From Gemmatimonadota bacterium (lineage in GTDB: Bacteria > Gemmatimonadota > Gemmatimonadetes > Gemmatimonadales > GWC2-71-9), in the NCBI GenBank assembly GCA_003220985.1, contig QHTY01000168.1, positions 12,920 to 24,981 on the forward strand: a stretch of 12,062 nucleotides of DNA. Reading direction: 5' to 3'. Shown here piece after piece: positions 1 through 6,860 of the stretch. The number at the start of each line of letters is the position of its first letter. The first letter of the stretch is position 1. The notes under the pieces were generated by a model, which was not told the DNA's origin, ran no database searches, and worked only from the letters and a program-made list of their open reading frames with translations. The translations under genes were made by a program, and so were the position numbers.

Positions 1-2634
1 ATATTCGTCACCCTCACGCTTCAATGGCACCTTGATCCGCGCCACCACCCGCTCAGTGATGTTGCGAACGGCCTGTTGCTGGCGTACGAGCGCGGCGGCC
101 AGCGCGGTGTCGGGTTTTACCTGGTCCGCATAAGGCGTCACCAGTTGCACGCGCACTTCGCGACGTCCGCCCGCGCGCACAAAGTCCACGATGCCGATCG
201 CCCGCGCGCTCGACTGCGCTTCGATGATCGGGATGCCATGCACAACGGTGTTCACACGTTGATGCGTATGGCCCGCGACGATGAGGTCAACGGATCCCGA
301 ATCGAGCTGGTTGGCCACGTCCAGGATCTCGCCGTGACACGATCCGTTGCCGCTCCCCCCGCCCCCCGCGGAATCGCACGACGCGCCCGCGTGCGCGACC
401 ACGATCACGAAGTCCGCCGCGGCGCGGGCATCGGAGAGATAGCGTTTGATCGCCTGCGCGCCGTCTCCGAACGCGAGGCCTTGAATGTTGCGTGACGCCG
501 TGCTCGTGGGCGTCTCAGTCGTCGTCAAGCCGATCACCGCGATCTTCACGTCGCTCTTCGTCACGAGTTTCCAGGGCGTGGCCCAATCCGGCCGTGCCGT
601 CCCCGCGGCGTTCGTGATGTTGGCGGAGAGAAAGGGATATCTGGCTTCGCTGATACGGGCACGCAGCGTGTCGATCGACCAATCGAACTCGTGATTGCCG
701 ATCGCCGCCGCGTCGATGCCGAGTCTGTTCATCGCGGCGACGGTGCCGCGCCCGTAGGTCGCGTTCGAGAGCGCCGTGCCCTGCATCTCGTCGCCGGCGT
801 CCAGCCGTACGGCTGCGCAATGACAAGCATTGGCGAGGCTGTCGAGCCACGGTTTGAGCGCCGCGACGCCACCGACCGGGCGCCCCTGCGACCAATCCCA
901 CACGCGCGACTCGAGCTGGCCGTGCAGATCGCTCGTCGCGAGCACGCGCAGCATCGTGCTGTCGCGGACGACGGCCACCGAACCCGGGGCCGGTCCGAAC
1001 GCCGCGAGCGCGGCGGCGCGGGCCGCATCGGGTATGATCGCCCAGCTCGGATGGAGGTACGTCGCCGCCTGGATCGTGCGCGCGCGACGGATCTCGTCGA
1101 CCAGCAGCTCGCGGACGTCCTCGCCCTTGTCGTAGATCACCGGCGCGTGGGCGATCATGGTGTACCCGCCGCCGCCGCCCTGCCGGTAGCTGTTCACGGC
1201 CAGCGTGAACGTATCGGTGGGCTGCACGATCTTGCCGTTGTACGCGAGACCGCGGATGCGCAGCCCCGCGGGTCGGGACAGATCGATGTTGTAGACCACG
1301 CCGCTGACGACGTCGTAGTTGTAGCCGGCCACGCTGTCGTTGATGATGGGGCGACCGGGTTCGTAGGAGTTGAAGTAGCGTGCGGAATGCTCGAGGTATT
1401 CCCGCAGCTGCTGGCCGCTGATCTTCACGGCGCGCAACGTGTTTTCATAGGGATAGATCCCCAACACTTCCCGTTGATGCACCTCCCCCTCCGGCAGTCC
1501 CGGCTGCACATCGAACGCCGCCGCCGCGGCGGAGAGCTGCGTTCCGGCGTGGCGGCGCTGCACTTCGTTGATGAAGTCGAGTAGCGGCGTATCCTGCACG
1601 CGGGCATAGCGGGCGTCGAATCCTCCCGACGCGCTGCCGATCGGGGTGCCTGCCCAGAGACGTGCCGCCTGGTGCGCGGCATTCGCCCGCTGCGTGAACC
1701 GCGGCGACTCCGCGACGTTCGCGAGGGGAATCAGCTGGGCGCGCACACCCGTGACACGGTAGCGACCGGCGCGTGCCGAGTCTTTCGCGAGCGACACATG
1801 CACCACGGCCAGACTCTGCACCCAGTTCTTGGGCTGCACGAAATGGACGCCGTTGATCACGGTGTCGCGGATTTCGCGATGTGTATGGCCGACGATGACG
1901 ACGTCCGGCTTGGGGTTGATGGACGCGAGCGCGGCGGCGTCGTTCTCGGGGCCGACGCCTGTGGTGTCGTAGGTGGACGTCCCGAAACCACTGTGAATGA
2001 GCACGACCTTGAGATCCACGCCGGCGCGCTCGAGAGCGGCCACCGCGGCCGGTGCCGCTTCCGCGATGCGGCGGACTCGCACCCGCGAGGGTGCGGCGAG
2101 CTGCGCGCGATCCCACAGCAGCACGCCGGGAGTTGTGAGCCCAGTGATGCCGATCTTCACGGCACCCCGTGACACCACCACCGTTGGCGCGAACAGCGCC
2201 TTCCCGCTGTCGTCGACGACGTTCGCTGAGACGTAGCGGTACGTCGCCTCGGCGGCGGCGCGCCTGAGGAAGTCGAACCCGAAATCGAAGTCGTGGTTAC
2301 CCGGCGTGACAACGTCGTACTGCAACGCGTTCAACGCATCGACGATCGGTTGCGGCTGACGCTTGTCGTAGCGACCGAAGTACGTGGCAAATGGGTTGCC
2401 CTGGAGCAGATCGCCGGCGTCCACCAGCACCAGCTTGCCCGGATAGCGCGCGCGCAGCGTCTCGAGCGCCGTGGCCGCGCGCGACAAACCGCCTGCGGTG
2501 GCCGCATCGCGCACGTAATCCCAGCCGAGGACTCGGCCGTGAACGTCGGTCGTCGCGACGAGGACGACGTGTGCGGTGTCAGGAGGGGTTGTTGGGCCTT
2601 GCAGCGCGAACAGCAGGGTGCAGAGGAGCCGCAT
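1..2634 (-). CDS. Secreted tandem 5'-nucleotidase / 2',3'-cyclic nucleotide phosphodiesterase, two catalytic modules (C-terminus beyond window)
   Basis: An uninterrupted frame of 878 codons runs from ATG 2634 off the left edge. Residues 3-11 form a short hydrophobic Sec-type signal. Module 1 is a calcineurin-like metallophosphatase: DVH (30-32), DAGDLLQGN (72-80), GNHD (112-115), His214 and GHTH (249-252), all metal ligands of the family. A 5'-nucleotidase C-terminal domain follows, with YPYENTL and the substrate-loop motif NSYRQGGGGGY (481-491). A second full metallophosphatase begins near 561: DLH (569-571), DAGDEMQG (612-619), GNHE (646-649), His748 and GHTH (788-791). Its C-terminal domain should lie outside the window. 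A Gly/Ser-rich loop (757-765) lies between Cys753 and Cys766. Known relatives are UshA, CpdB and the two-module YfkN of Bacillus. Inferred role: hydrolysing extracellular nucleotides to release phosphate. No Shine-Dalgarno sits at normal spacing before the ATG. Which module does which reaction cannot be told from sequence. Confidence 0.93.
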   Translation of the reverse strand, partial: MRLLCTLLFALQGPTTPPDTAHVVLVATTDVHGRVLGWDYVRDAATAGGLSRAATALETLRARYPGKLVLVDAGDLLQGNPFATYFGRYDKRQPQPIVDALNALQYDVVTPGNHDFDFGFDFLRRAAAEATYRYVSANVVDDSGKALFAPTVVVSRGAVKIGITGLTTPGVLLWDRAQLAAPSRVRVRRIAEAAPAAVAALERAGVDLKVVLIHSGFGTSTYDTTGVGPENDAAALASINPKPDVVIVGHTHREIRDTVINGVHFVQPKNWVQSLAVVHVSLAKDSARAGRYRVTGVRAQLIPLANVAESPRFTQRANAAHQAARLWAGTPIGSASGGFDARYARVQDTPLLDFINEVQRRHAGTQLSAAAAAFDVQPGLPEGEVHQREVLGIYPYENTLRAVKISGQQLREYLEHSARYFNSYEPGRPIINDSVAGYNYDVVSGVVYNIDLSRPAGLRIRGLAYNGKIVQPTDTFTLAVNSYRQGGGGGYTMIAHAPVIYDKGEDVRELLVDEIRRARTIQAATYLHPSWAIIPDAARAAALAAFGPAPGSVAVVRDSTMLRVLATSDLHGQLESRVWDWSQGRPVGGVAALKPWLDSLANACHCAAVRLDAGDEMQGTALSNATYGRGTVAAMNRLGIDAAAIGNHEFDWSIDTLRARISEARYPFLSANITNAAGTARPDWATPWKLVTKSDVKIAVIGLTTTETPTSTASRNIQGLAFGDGAQAIKRYLSDARAAADFVIVVAHAGASCDSAGGGGSGNGSCHGEILDVANQLDSGSVDLIVAGHTHQRVNTVVHGIPIIEAQSSARAIGIVDFVRAGGRREVRVQLVTPYADQVKPDTALAAALVRQQQAVRNITERVVARIKVPLKREGDEY

Positions 2635-2665
2635 AGTGCGCAGAAAGCTACCGCAGCTCCTCTGC
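2620..2665 (-). repeat. Perfect 10-bp inverted repeat flanking the nucleotidase start codon
   Basis: GCAGAGGAGC at 2620-2629 is the exact reverse complement of GCTCCTCTGC at 2656-2665. The 26-nt loop contains the start codon (2634-2632) of the minus-strand nucleotidase gene. In that gene's mRNA the upstream arm carries AGGAG, an SD-like sequence about 22 nt from the ATG, which is too far for normal use. A hairpin in the 5' leader is possible; function is inference. Confidence 0.5.
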
Positions 2666-2676
2666 GTCGTGCTAGA

Positions 2677-2710
2677 GTGACGTCGCGGTTGTGTTTCAAC
2701 TGGGCGTCAC
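2677..2710. promoter_or_regulatory. Possible Pho-type operator in the divergent nucleotidase/phoB gap
   Basis: The 94-bp gap 2635-2728 separates two divergent genes and must hold both promoters. GTGACG (2677-2682) and its exact inverse CGTCAC (2705-2710) lie 22 bp apart, that is two 11-bp steps. On the plus strand GTTGTG (2688) is in 11-bp register with GTGACG. The match to the clear sites at 5148, 6761 and 9007 is weaker and the geometry is inverted. I see no convincing -10/-35 pair. Confidence 0.35.
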
Positions 2711-2728
2711 GCTACCTTCTCGCCTGCG

Positions 2729-3431
2729 ATGCCGAACGACACCGCACCAGCGCACCGCATTCTCGTCGTGGACGACGAGCCCGACATCACGGCGCTCGTC
2801 GCCTATCATCTGGCGAAGGAGGGCTATCGCGTCACGACCGCCGGCACCGGAGCCGACGCGCTACGCTCCGCGCGTGAGGAGCGACCTGACATGGTCGTGC
2901 TGGATCTCATGTTGCCGGGCCATTCCGGGTTCGAAGTGCTCGCCGAGCTGCGCCGCCGCGACGAGACGCGCGACGTCGGCGTGCTGCTCCTGACCGCCCG
3001 CAAGGACGAGCCCGACCGAATCAAGGGGCTGTCGCTGGGTGCCGACGATTACCTGGCCAAGCCCTTCTCACCGAAAGAGCTGGTGCTGCGCGTCGGCGCG
3101 ATTCTACGTCGCCTCGCCGCGCCGCCCGTCGCCGCCGGCGGCCGCCTGCTCGGCGGACCGATCGTCCTCGACCGCACAGCGCACCGCGTGACGGCCGACG
3201 GCAAAGAGGTCGAGCTGACGGCGACCGAGTTCAAGCTGCTGGCAATCGCGCTCGCAGCTGCTCGAGTCGGTATGGCAGGCCCAGCCCGACATCCAGACGC
3301 GCACGGTGGACATGCACGTCCAGCGGCTCCGCGCGAAGCTCGGCGCCGGCGGCAATTGGATCGAGACGGTGCGCGCCGTTGGTTATCGTTTCCGCGAACC
3401 GCCCGCACCACCGAAGCGGCGCCGCGCATGA
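2729..3431 (+). pseudogene. phoB: PhoB-type response regulator with a frame-changing deletion in its DNA-binding domain
   Basis: OmpR/PhoB-family regulator of phosphate genes. The receiver is intact: acidic pair D15/D16, phosphoacceptor D59 in VVLDLMLPG, T89 and K111 in AKPF. A winged-helix domain begins correctly (ELTATEFKLLA, ending near 3244). The frame then changes by +1, and from 3243 it continues as QSRSQLLESVWQ, then RTVDMHVQRLRAKLG and ETVRAVGYRF, ending at TGA 3429-3431. Aligned by memory to E. coli PhoB, about 10 residues between EFKLL and SRxQLL are missing. That fits a deletion of about 29 nt (length 2 modulo 3). Uncorrected, the original frame skips this stop and runs into phoR. 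The corrected stop overlaps the phoR ATG at 3428 (ATGA), supporting an ancestral phoB-phoR operon. No SD is visible before ATG 2729. As written no normal PhoB is made; an assembly error is the main alternative. Confidence 0.82.
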
Positions 3432-5142
3432 AACTGGCCACGCGGCTCTTCGCGAGCATCGGGTTGCTCGTGGCCGCCGCGGTGCTTGGCTCCATCCTCG
3501 CCACCGACGTTCTGCTGCGACGCCATCTCGAGGCCGAAGTCGCCATCGAGCTCGAGCGGGAGGCGCGGCTCGTGGCCGCGCTGACGCCGGTGGATTCTTC
3601 GCGTTGGCCCGACTTCGCGATGCTCGCCGGCCAGCGATTAGGCGGGGGGCGTCGCGTCACGCTGATCGACTCGAGCGGCCGTGTGCGCGGCGATACGGAG
3701 TTCGACCGCGCAGCCCTGGCTCGATTACAGAATCATCGCGACCGTCCCGAAGTGCGCGCCGCGATGGGTTCGGCTTCCGGCGTCGGCACCAATACACGAC
3801 TCAGTGCATCCACCAACGAGCGACAACTCTACGTCGCTGTGCGCGAGCCCCCCCCGCCCTCCCCCGCCCCACCCGGCCTCGCGGTGACACGCGTGTCGGC
3901 CTCGTTGGCGAGCGTGGATGCCCAGGTTCATTCAACGGGCCGTCGCCGCCGCGGGCCTGGTGCTCCTCCTCGCGGCGGGATTCGTCGCCTGGATAATGGC
4001 GCGGGCGCTCGCTCGGCCGCTGGTCCGAATCGCGGGCGCGGCGCACGACATTGCCATGGGTCGTGCCACGGAGTTCCCGGACGTGCGCGTGCCGGAGCTG
4101 GCGAACCACGTGGACGCACTGCGCGCGATGCATCACGAGCTGGAACGACGCTTCAATGATCTGCGCCGCGAACGGGAAGAGTCGCGCACGTTGCTCGAAG
4201 CCCTCTCGGACGGCGTCATCGCCGCTGACCAGCGAGGCAATGTGATCTCGACCAATGCCGCCGCGCGCCGGCTGCTCGGCTACGGGACCCGTGGAACGCT
4301 GCCCCCGCTCTCCGAGCTGTTTCACGACCGCACGCATCGCGCGGTGATGCGGGAGGTGCTCGCCGGCGCGATCATCGAAAACCGCGAGCTGGACCTTGGT
4401 ATCGGCACGCGCCATCGAGGGGGCCGGGACGCTCATCGTGCTGAGCGACGTGACGGAACTCCGCAGGCTCGAGACGGTGCGCCGCGATTTCGTCGCTAAC
4501 GTCTCGCACGAGCTGAAGACACCGCTGACGGCAATCGCCGGATATGCGGAGACGCTCGCCGCGGAAGCGGCCTCCGATGCACAGGCGGCAAAATTCGCGC
4601 AGACAATCGTGGACAACGCGCGCCGTATGCAGCGCCTCGTGGACGACCTGCTCGACCTGTCGCGCATCGAGTCGGGGAGCTGGCATCCCGAGCCCCGCAT
4701 GGTCGGCGTCGATGCCTCGGCCCGTGAGGCATGGCGCCCGTTCGCCGAACGCGCCGCCAGCCGCAATGTCGAGCTCGAAACCGTCAGCGATGCGACGGCC
4801 GTGAATAGCGATCCCGAGGCGCTCCGGCAGATCTTCACCAACCTGTTCGACAACGCACTGCGACACACGCCACCCGGCGGTCGCATCCGCGTGGCGGCGC
4901 AGCGGACTGGAGGGGACACCGTCGTGAGCGTCAGCGACACGGGATCGGGGATCCCGGCCGATCACCTGCCCCGCATCTTCGAGCGCTTCTATCGCGTCGA
5001 CCCCGGCCGATCGCGCCAGGAGGGCGGCACGGGGCTCGGCTTGGCGATCGTGAAGCACCTCGTCGAGGCACAAGGCGGGCGTGTGGAAGCCGAAAGCCAA
5101 CTGGGGCGCGGCACCACAATTCGTTTGTATTTCCCGGCTTAA
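3428..5142 (+). pseudogene. phoR: PhoR-type phosphate sensor histidine kinase, broken by two frame changes
   Basis: Membrane kinase partner of PhoB, readable only by joining three frames. Frame 1 (ATG 3428 to about 3931) has a TM helix at residues 7-28, a short extracytoplasmic region and a Pro-rich stretch over an 8-C run (3848-3855). It ends with SVDAQVHS. Frame 2 (about 3933-4395) gives TM helix 2 (AGLVLLLAAGFVAWIMARAL), a HAMP-like linker and a PAS-like segment (LLEALSDGVIAADQRGNVIS). Frame 3 (about 4396-5142) gives the catalytic core. The first break fits a 1-nt gain or 2-nt loss near 3932. The second (ELDL to LVSARAIEG) probably lost several residues. Both shift the frame by +1, as in phoB. 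The start overlaps the corrected phoB stop. If the breaks are real, the sensor and catalytic parts are uncoupled. Confidence 0.8.
4396..5142 (+). CDS. Histidine kinase catalytic core of PhoR (intact 3' reading frame)
   Basis: This is the longest undamaged piece of phoR, 248 codons from TTG 4396 to TAA 5140-5142. It holds the dimerisation/phosphoacceptor motif VRRDFVANVSHELKTPLTA (phospho-His codon 4507-4509) and the N box NLFDNALRHTPPGG. The G1 box DTGSGIP, the F box FERFYRVDPGRS, the G2 box GGTGLGLAIVKHLVE and a C-terminal GRGTTIRLYFPA follow. All residues for autophosphorylation and ATP binding are present. It has no transmembrane helix or sensor domain. TTG 4396 is only the first start-like codon of the frame; I see no ribosome-binding site, and the codons just after it (LVSARAIEGAGTL) are conserved PAS-to-kinase linker. 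It is best read as the 3' exon-like remainder of the broken gene, though a soluble kinase fragment is formally possible. Confidence 0.55.
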   Translation: MVSARAIEGAGTLIVLSDVTELRRLETVRRDFVANVSHELKTPLTAIAGYAETLAAEAASDAQAAKFAQTIVDNARRMQRLVDDLLDLSRIESGSWHPEPRMVGVDASAREAWRPFAERAASRNVELETVSDATAVNSDPEALRQIFTNLFDNALRHTPPGGRIRVAAQRTGGDTVVSVSDTGSGIPADHLPRIFERFYRVDPGRSRQEGGTGLGLAIVKHLVEAQGGRVEAESQLGRGTTIRLYFPA

Positions 5143-5147
5143 GTCCC

Positions 5148-5191
5148 GTTACACAGCCGTAACGCAGTCGTCATCACCCGTTGACCTGCCG
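5148..5191 (+). promoter_or_regulatory. Pho-box-like 11-bp direct repeats before the glycosyltransferase
   Basis: Just after the phoR stop, GTTACACAGCC (5148-5158), GTAACGCAGTC (5159-5169), GTCATCACCCG (5170-5180) and TTGACCTGCCG (5181-5191) lie end to end in 11-bp steps. The first two units match GTNAC exactly; the third and fourth are weaker. The 11-bp period is that of PhoB/PhoP-family operators. The array ends 17 bp before the chosen GTG start (5208). Confidence 0.65.
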
Positions 5192-5207
5192 CGGGCATCC
5201 TTGGCTC

Positions 5208-6257
5208 GTGCGAATCGCGCTCGTGTCAGACACTTACACGCCGCAGGTCAACGGCGTCACGACCGTGGTGGTCCGTATCGCGAACGTGCTTCGCGAATTC
5301 GGTCATCAGGTCGTCGCTGTCGCACCCCGCTACCCTGGCCACGACGACGAGTCGCCGAGCGAGCTGCGCATTCCATCGGCCTCGTTCCTGCCCTACCCGG
5401 CCATCCGCCTTTCGGTGCCGCAGTTCGGTACCGTCGCGCGCTTTCTCGATGCGTTCGAGCCCGAGATCGTGCACGTCGCGACCGAAGGCCCGCTCGGGCT
5501 GACCGGGCGTCGCTACGCTGTGCGGCGCGGTATCCCATTGGTGACGTCGTATCACACGAATTTTCCGCAGTACGCACGTCACTACGGCGCCGGAGCGCTG
5601 GAGCCGCTCGTCTGGAAATGGTTGCGGTGGTTCCATCGCCCGGCCGTGCTCACGCAGACGCCCGGCGAGGCGGTCGCCGCCGAGCTCAAGCGGCGCGGCA
5701 TCGGCAATCCCGTCGTTTGGGGACGTGGCGTCGATACCGCGCACTTTCATCCGGGCAGGCGGAGCGCGGGCTGGCGCCGCTGGCTGGCCGGCGGTGACGA
5801 CACGGCGATCGTGCTGCACGTGGGCCGCCTGGCGCCCGAGAAGAACATCGACGTCCTTGCGGCAGCGTGGACTGCGGCGCGCGAACGTGCGGGCCAGCGC
5901 GCCACGTTCGTGCTGGCAGGCGAGGGACCGGAGACGCGGCGGCTCCTGACGCGGCTGCCGTGGGTCCGGCAGCTGGGCTTTCTCGATCGCGGCCGGCTCG
6001 CCGACGTGTACGCGAGCGCCGACATCTGCGTGCTGCCCTCCAAGACCGAAACGTGCGGCCTCGTGGCGCTCGAGGCGATGGCTTCGGGTCTGGCTGTCGT
6101 GGCTGCCGATGCCGGGGGTTTTCGCGAAAGCATCACCCACGGGCAGAACGGCATCTTGGTGGCTCCCGCGGACGCGACGGGCTTCGCCGCCGAAATCCTC
6201 TCCCTTGTGATTGCGCCGCCGCGTCGCGCCGGAATCGCCACGGCGGCGCGCGCGTGA
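5208..6257 (+). CDS. GT4-family glycosyltransferase, candidate glycolipid synthase
   Basis: A 349-residue retaining glycosyltransferase of the GT-B fold, GT4 family. The N-terminal domain begins RIALVSDTYTPQVNGV, with the Gly-containing acceptor loop, and has SYHTNFPQY (His116). The linker RGVDTAHFHP and the nucleotide-sugar domain (VLHVGRLAPEKN) follow. The E-x7-E motif is E281/E289 in TETCGLVALE, then EAMASG and GGFRE. Style is closest to SqdX/SQD2 and MgtA-like enzymes that glycosylate diacylglycerol; the substrate is inferred. GTG 5208 was chosen because homologues start at MRIAL and because TTG 5181 lies inside the operator repeats. No SD is evident, so leaderless translation is possible. 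The C-terminus stops early (PPRRAGIATAARA), without the last helix usual in GT4 enzymes, and its TGA overlaps the GTG of the PAP2 frame. A deletion at that junction is likely. Confidence 0.85.
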   Translation: MRIALVSDTYTPQVNGVTTVVVRIANVLREFGHQVVAVAPRYPGHDDESPSELRIPSASFLPYPAIRLSVPQFGTVARFLDAFEPEIVHVATEGPLGLTGRRYAVRRGIPLVTSYHTNFPQYARHYGAGALEPLVWKWLRWFHRPAVLTQTPGEAVAAELKRRGIGNPVVWGRGVDTAHFHPGRRSAGWRRWLAGGDDTAIVLHVGRLAPEKNIDVLAAAWTAARERAGQRATFVLAGEGPETRRLLTRLPWVRQLGFLDRGRLADVYASADICVLPSKTETCGLVALEAMASGLAVVAADAGGFRESITHGQNGILVAPADATGFAAEILSLVIAPPRRAGIATAARA

Positions 6258-6649
6258 CGATCGGGGTCGGCCTCGGACTGGTCGCCGCCGGCGAGCAGCT
6301 GCTCGGCCTGGCAGCACTGTTCGCGCTGACGACGTCGCACGTGGCGGTGCAGGTGCTCAAGCGGGCGGTCGCGCGGCCGCGGCCGTGCGATGCGAATGGT
6401 CGCCCGCTCGCGCTGGTCGATCTACCCGATCCGTTCTCATTCCCATCGGGGCACGCCGCGGCGGCGAGCGCGGTGGGCGGAACGATCGCGATCGCGCATC
6501 CGCTTCTGGCCCCGCTGGTGTTGCCTCTGGCCGCGCTCATCGCTGCCTCTCGGGTCACGCTCCGTGTGCATCACGTCGGGGATGTGGTGGGCGGTGCGGT
6601 GTTGGGCCTACTCGGCGCCGTCGGCGCCGCGCTTGTCGTACTTCACTAA
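6254..6649 (+). CDS. PAP2-family membrane phosphatase, short or N-terminally truncated
   Basis: A 131-residue membrane protein carrying all three PAP2 motifs: K-x6-RP (KRAVARPRP), PSGH (SFPSGHA) and SR-x5-H-x3-D (SRVTLRVHHVGD). The catalytic His and its partners are therefore present. Hydrophobic stretches lie around VTIGVGLGLVAAG, LLGLAALFAL, LLAPLVLPLAALIA and the C-terminus. The family dephosphorylates phosphatidic acid or undecaprenyl pyrophosphate; substrate here is unknown. Usual members are roughly 170-250 residues with one or two more N-terminal helices, so this one seems to have lost its beginning. GTG 6254 overlaps the glycosyltransferase TGA (GTGA) and would allow coupled translation. 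Upstream of it, the same frame reads HGGARVTIG, resembling the conserved GG segment normally inside PAP2 proteins, which supports a deletion fusing two genes. Diacylglycerol produced here could feed the glycosyltransferase (inference). Confidence 0.75.
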   Translation: MTIGVGLGLVAAGEQLLGLAALFALTTSHVAVQVLKRAVARPRPCDANGRPLALVDLPDPFSFPSGHAAAASAVGGTIAIAHPLLAPLVLPLAALIAASRVTLRVHHVGDVVGGAVLGLLGAVGAALVVLH

Positions 6650-6704
6650 CCTTTGGGTCATGTGCCCGGCGGCGGTTTGCACGGCCGACCGTCCGGGTGC
6701 CCAG

Positions 6705-6732
6705 GTAGCCGAGGCTTGGATGGCTCGGCTAT
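6705..6732 (+). terminator. Weak hairpin after the PAP2 gene
   Basis: TAGCCGAG (6706-6713) pairs exactly with CTCGGCTA (6724-6731) around a 10-nt loop, with a further G-U pair outside. No good U-tract follows, so it is at best a weak terminator. It sits in the 211-bp gap 6650-6860, which otherwise holds the operator repeats and the porin leader. I see no gene in the gap. Confidence 0.3.
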
Positions 6733-6760
6733 CTGCTTGGGGGGTAGTTTCTGGCGGGCC

Positions 6761-6799
6761 GTTACGAAACCGTGACATCTCCGACTCATCGCGGTTATG
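6761..6799 (+). promoter_or_regulatory. Pho-box-like 11-bp direct repeats before porin-pstS
   Basis: GTTACG (6761), GTGACA (6772), GACTCA (6783) and GTTATG (6794) occur at exact 11-bp intervals. The first two match the GTNAC core seen at 5148 and 9007; the third is degenerate. The array ends 61 bp before the porin GTG. This is the likely activated promoter for porin plus pstS, since only 24 bp separate those two genes. Confidence 0.65.
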
Positions 6800-6848
6800 C
6801 CGACGGCTCACTTTTTCCTCGGGAGCTGTCAACAATCACCCAAGTCTT

Positions 6849-6854
6849 GAGGAG
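6849..6854 (+). promoter_or_regulatory. Ribosome-binding site fixing the GTG start of the porin
   Basis: GAGGAG, a strong Shine-Dalgarno, lies 6 nt before GTG 6861. It settles that start over codons further upstream in the same open frame, and the signal peptide begins exactly there. Confidence 0.8.
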
Positions 6855-6860
6855 CCATCC

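Noticed and set aside
691..2172. Plus-strand open frames within the nucleotidase region
   Set aside because: The minus strand is open over all 878 codons with ten metal-site motifs, so these are antisense shadows.
3848..3864. C-rich homopolymer run in phoR as the cause of a frameshift
   Set aside because: LYVAVRE before it and AVTRVSASL after it are in the same frame, so the run itself does not break the gene.
3801..4940. Long open frame on the minus strand opposite phoR (379 codons)
   Set aside because: It has low-complexity Arg/Ser/Ala composition and no motif, and lies opposite clear kinase sequence; a typical shadow in GC-rich DNA.
5181..5207. TTG 5181 as start of the glycosyltransferase
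   Set aside because: It falls in the operator repeats, and the family begins at the RIAL strand reached from GTG 5208.
5226..6317. Long minus-strand open frame opposite the glycosyltransferase (363 codons)
   Set aside because: It is opposite a strongly motif-bearing GT4 gene and its own translation has no recognisable domain.
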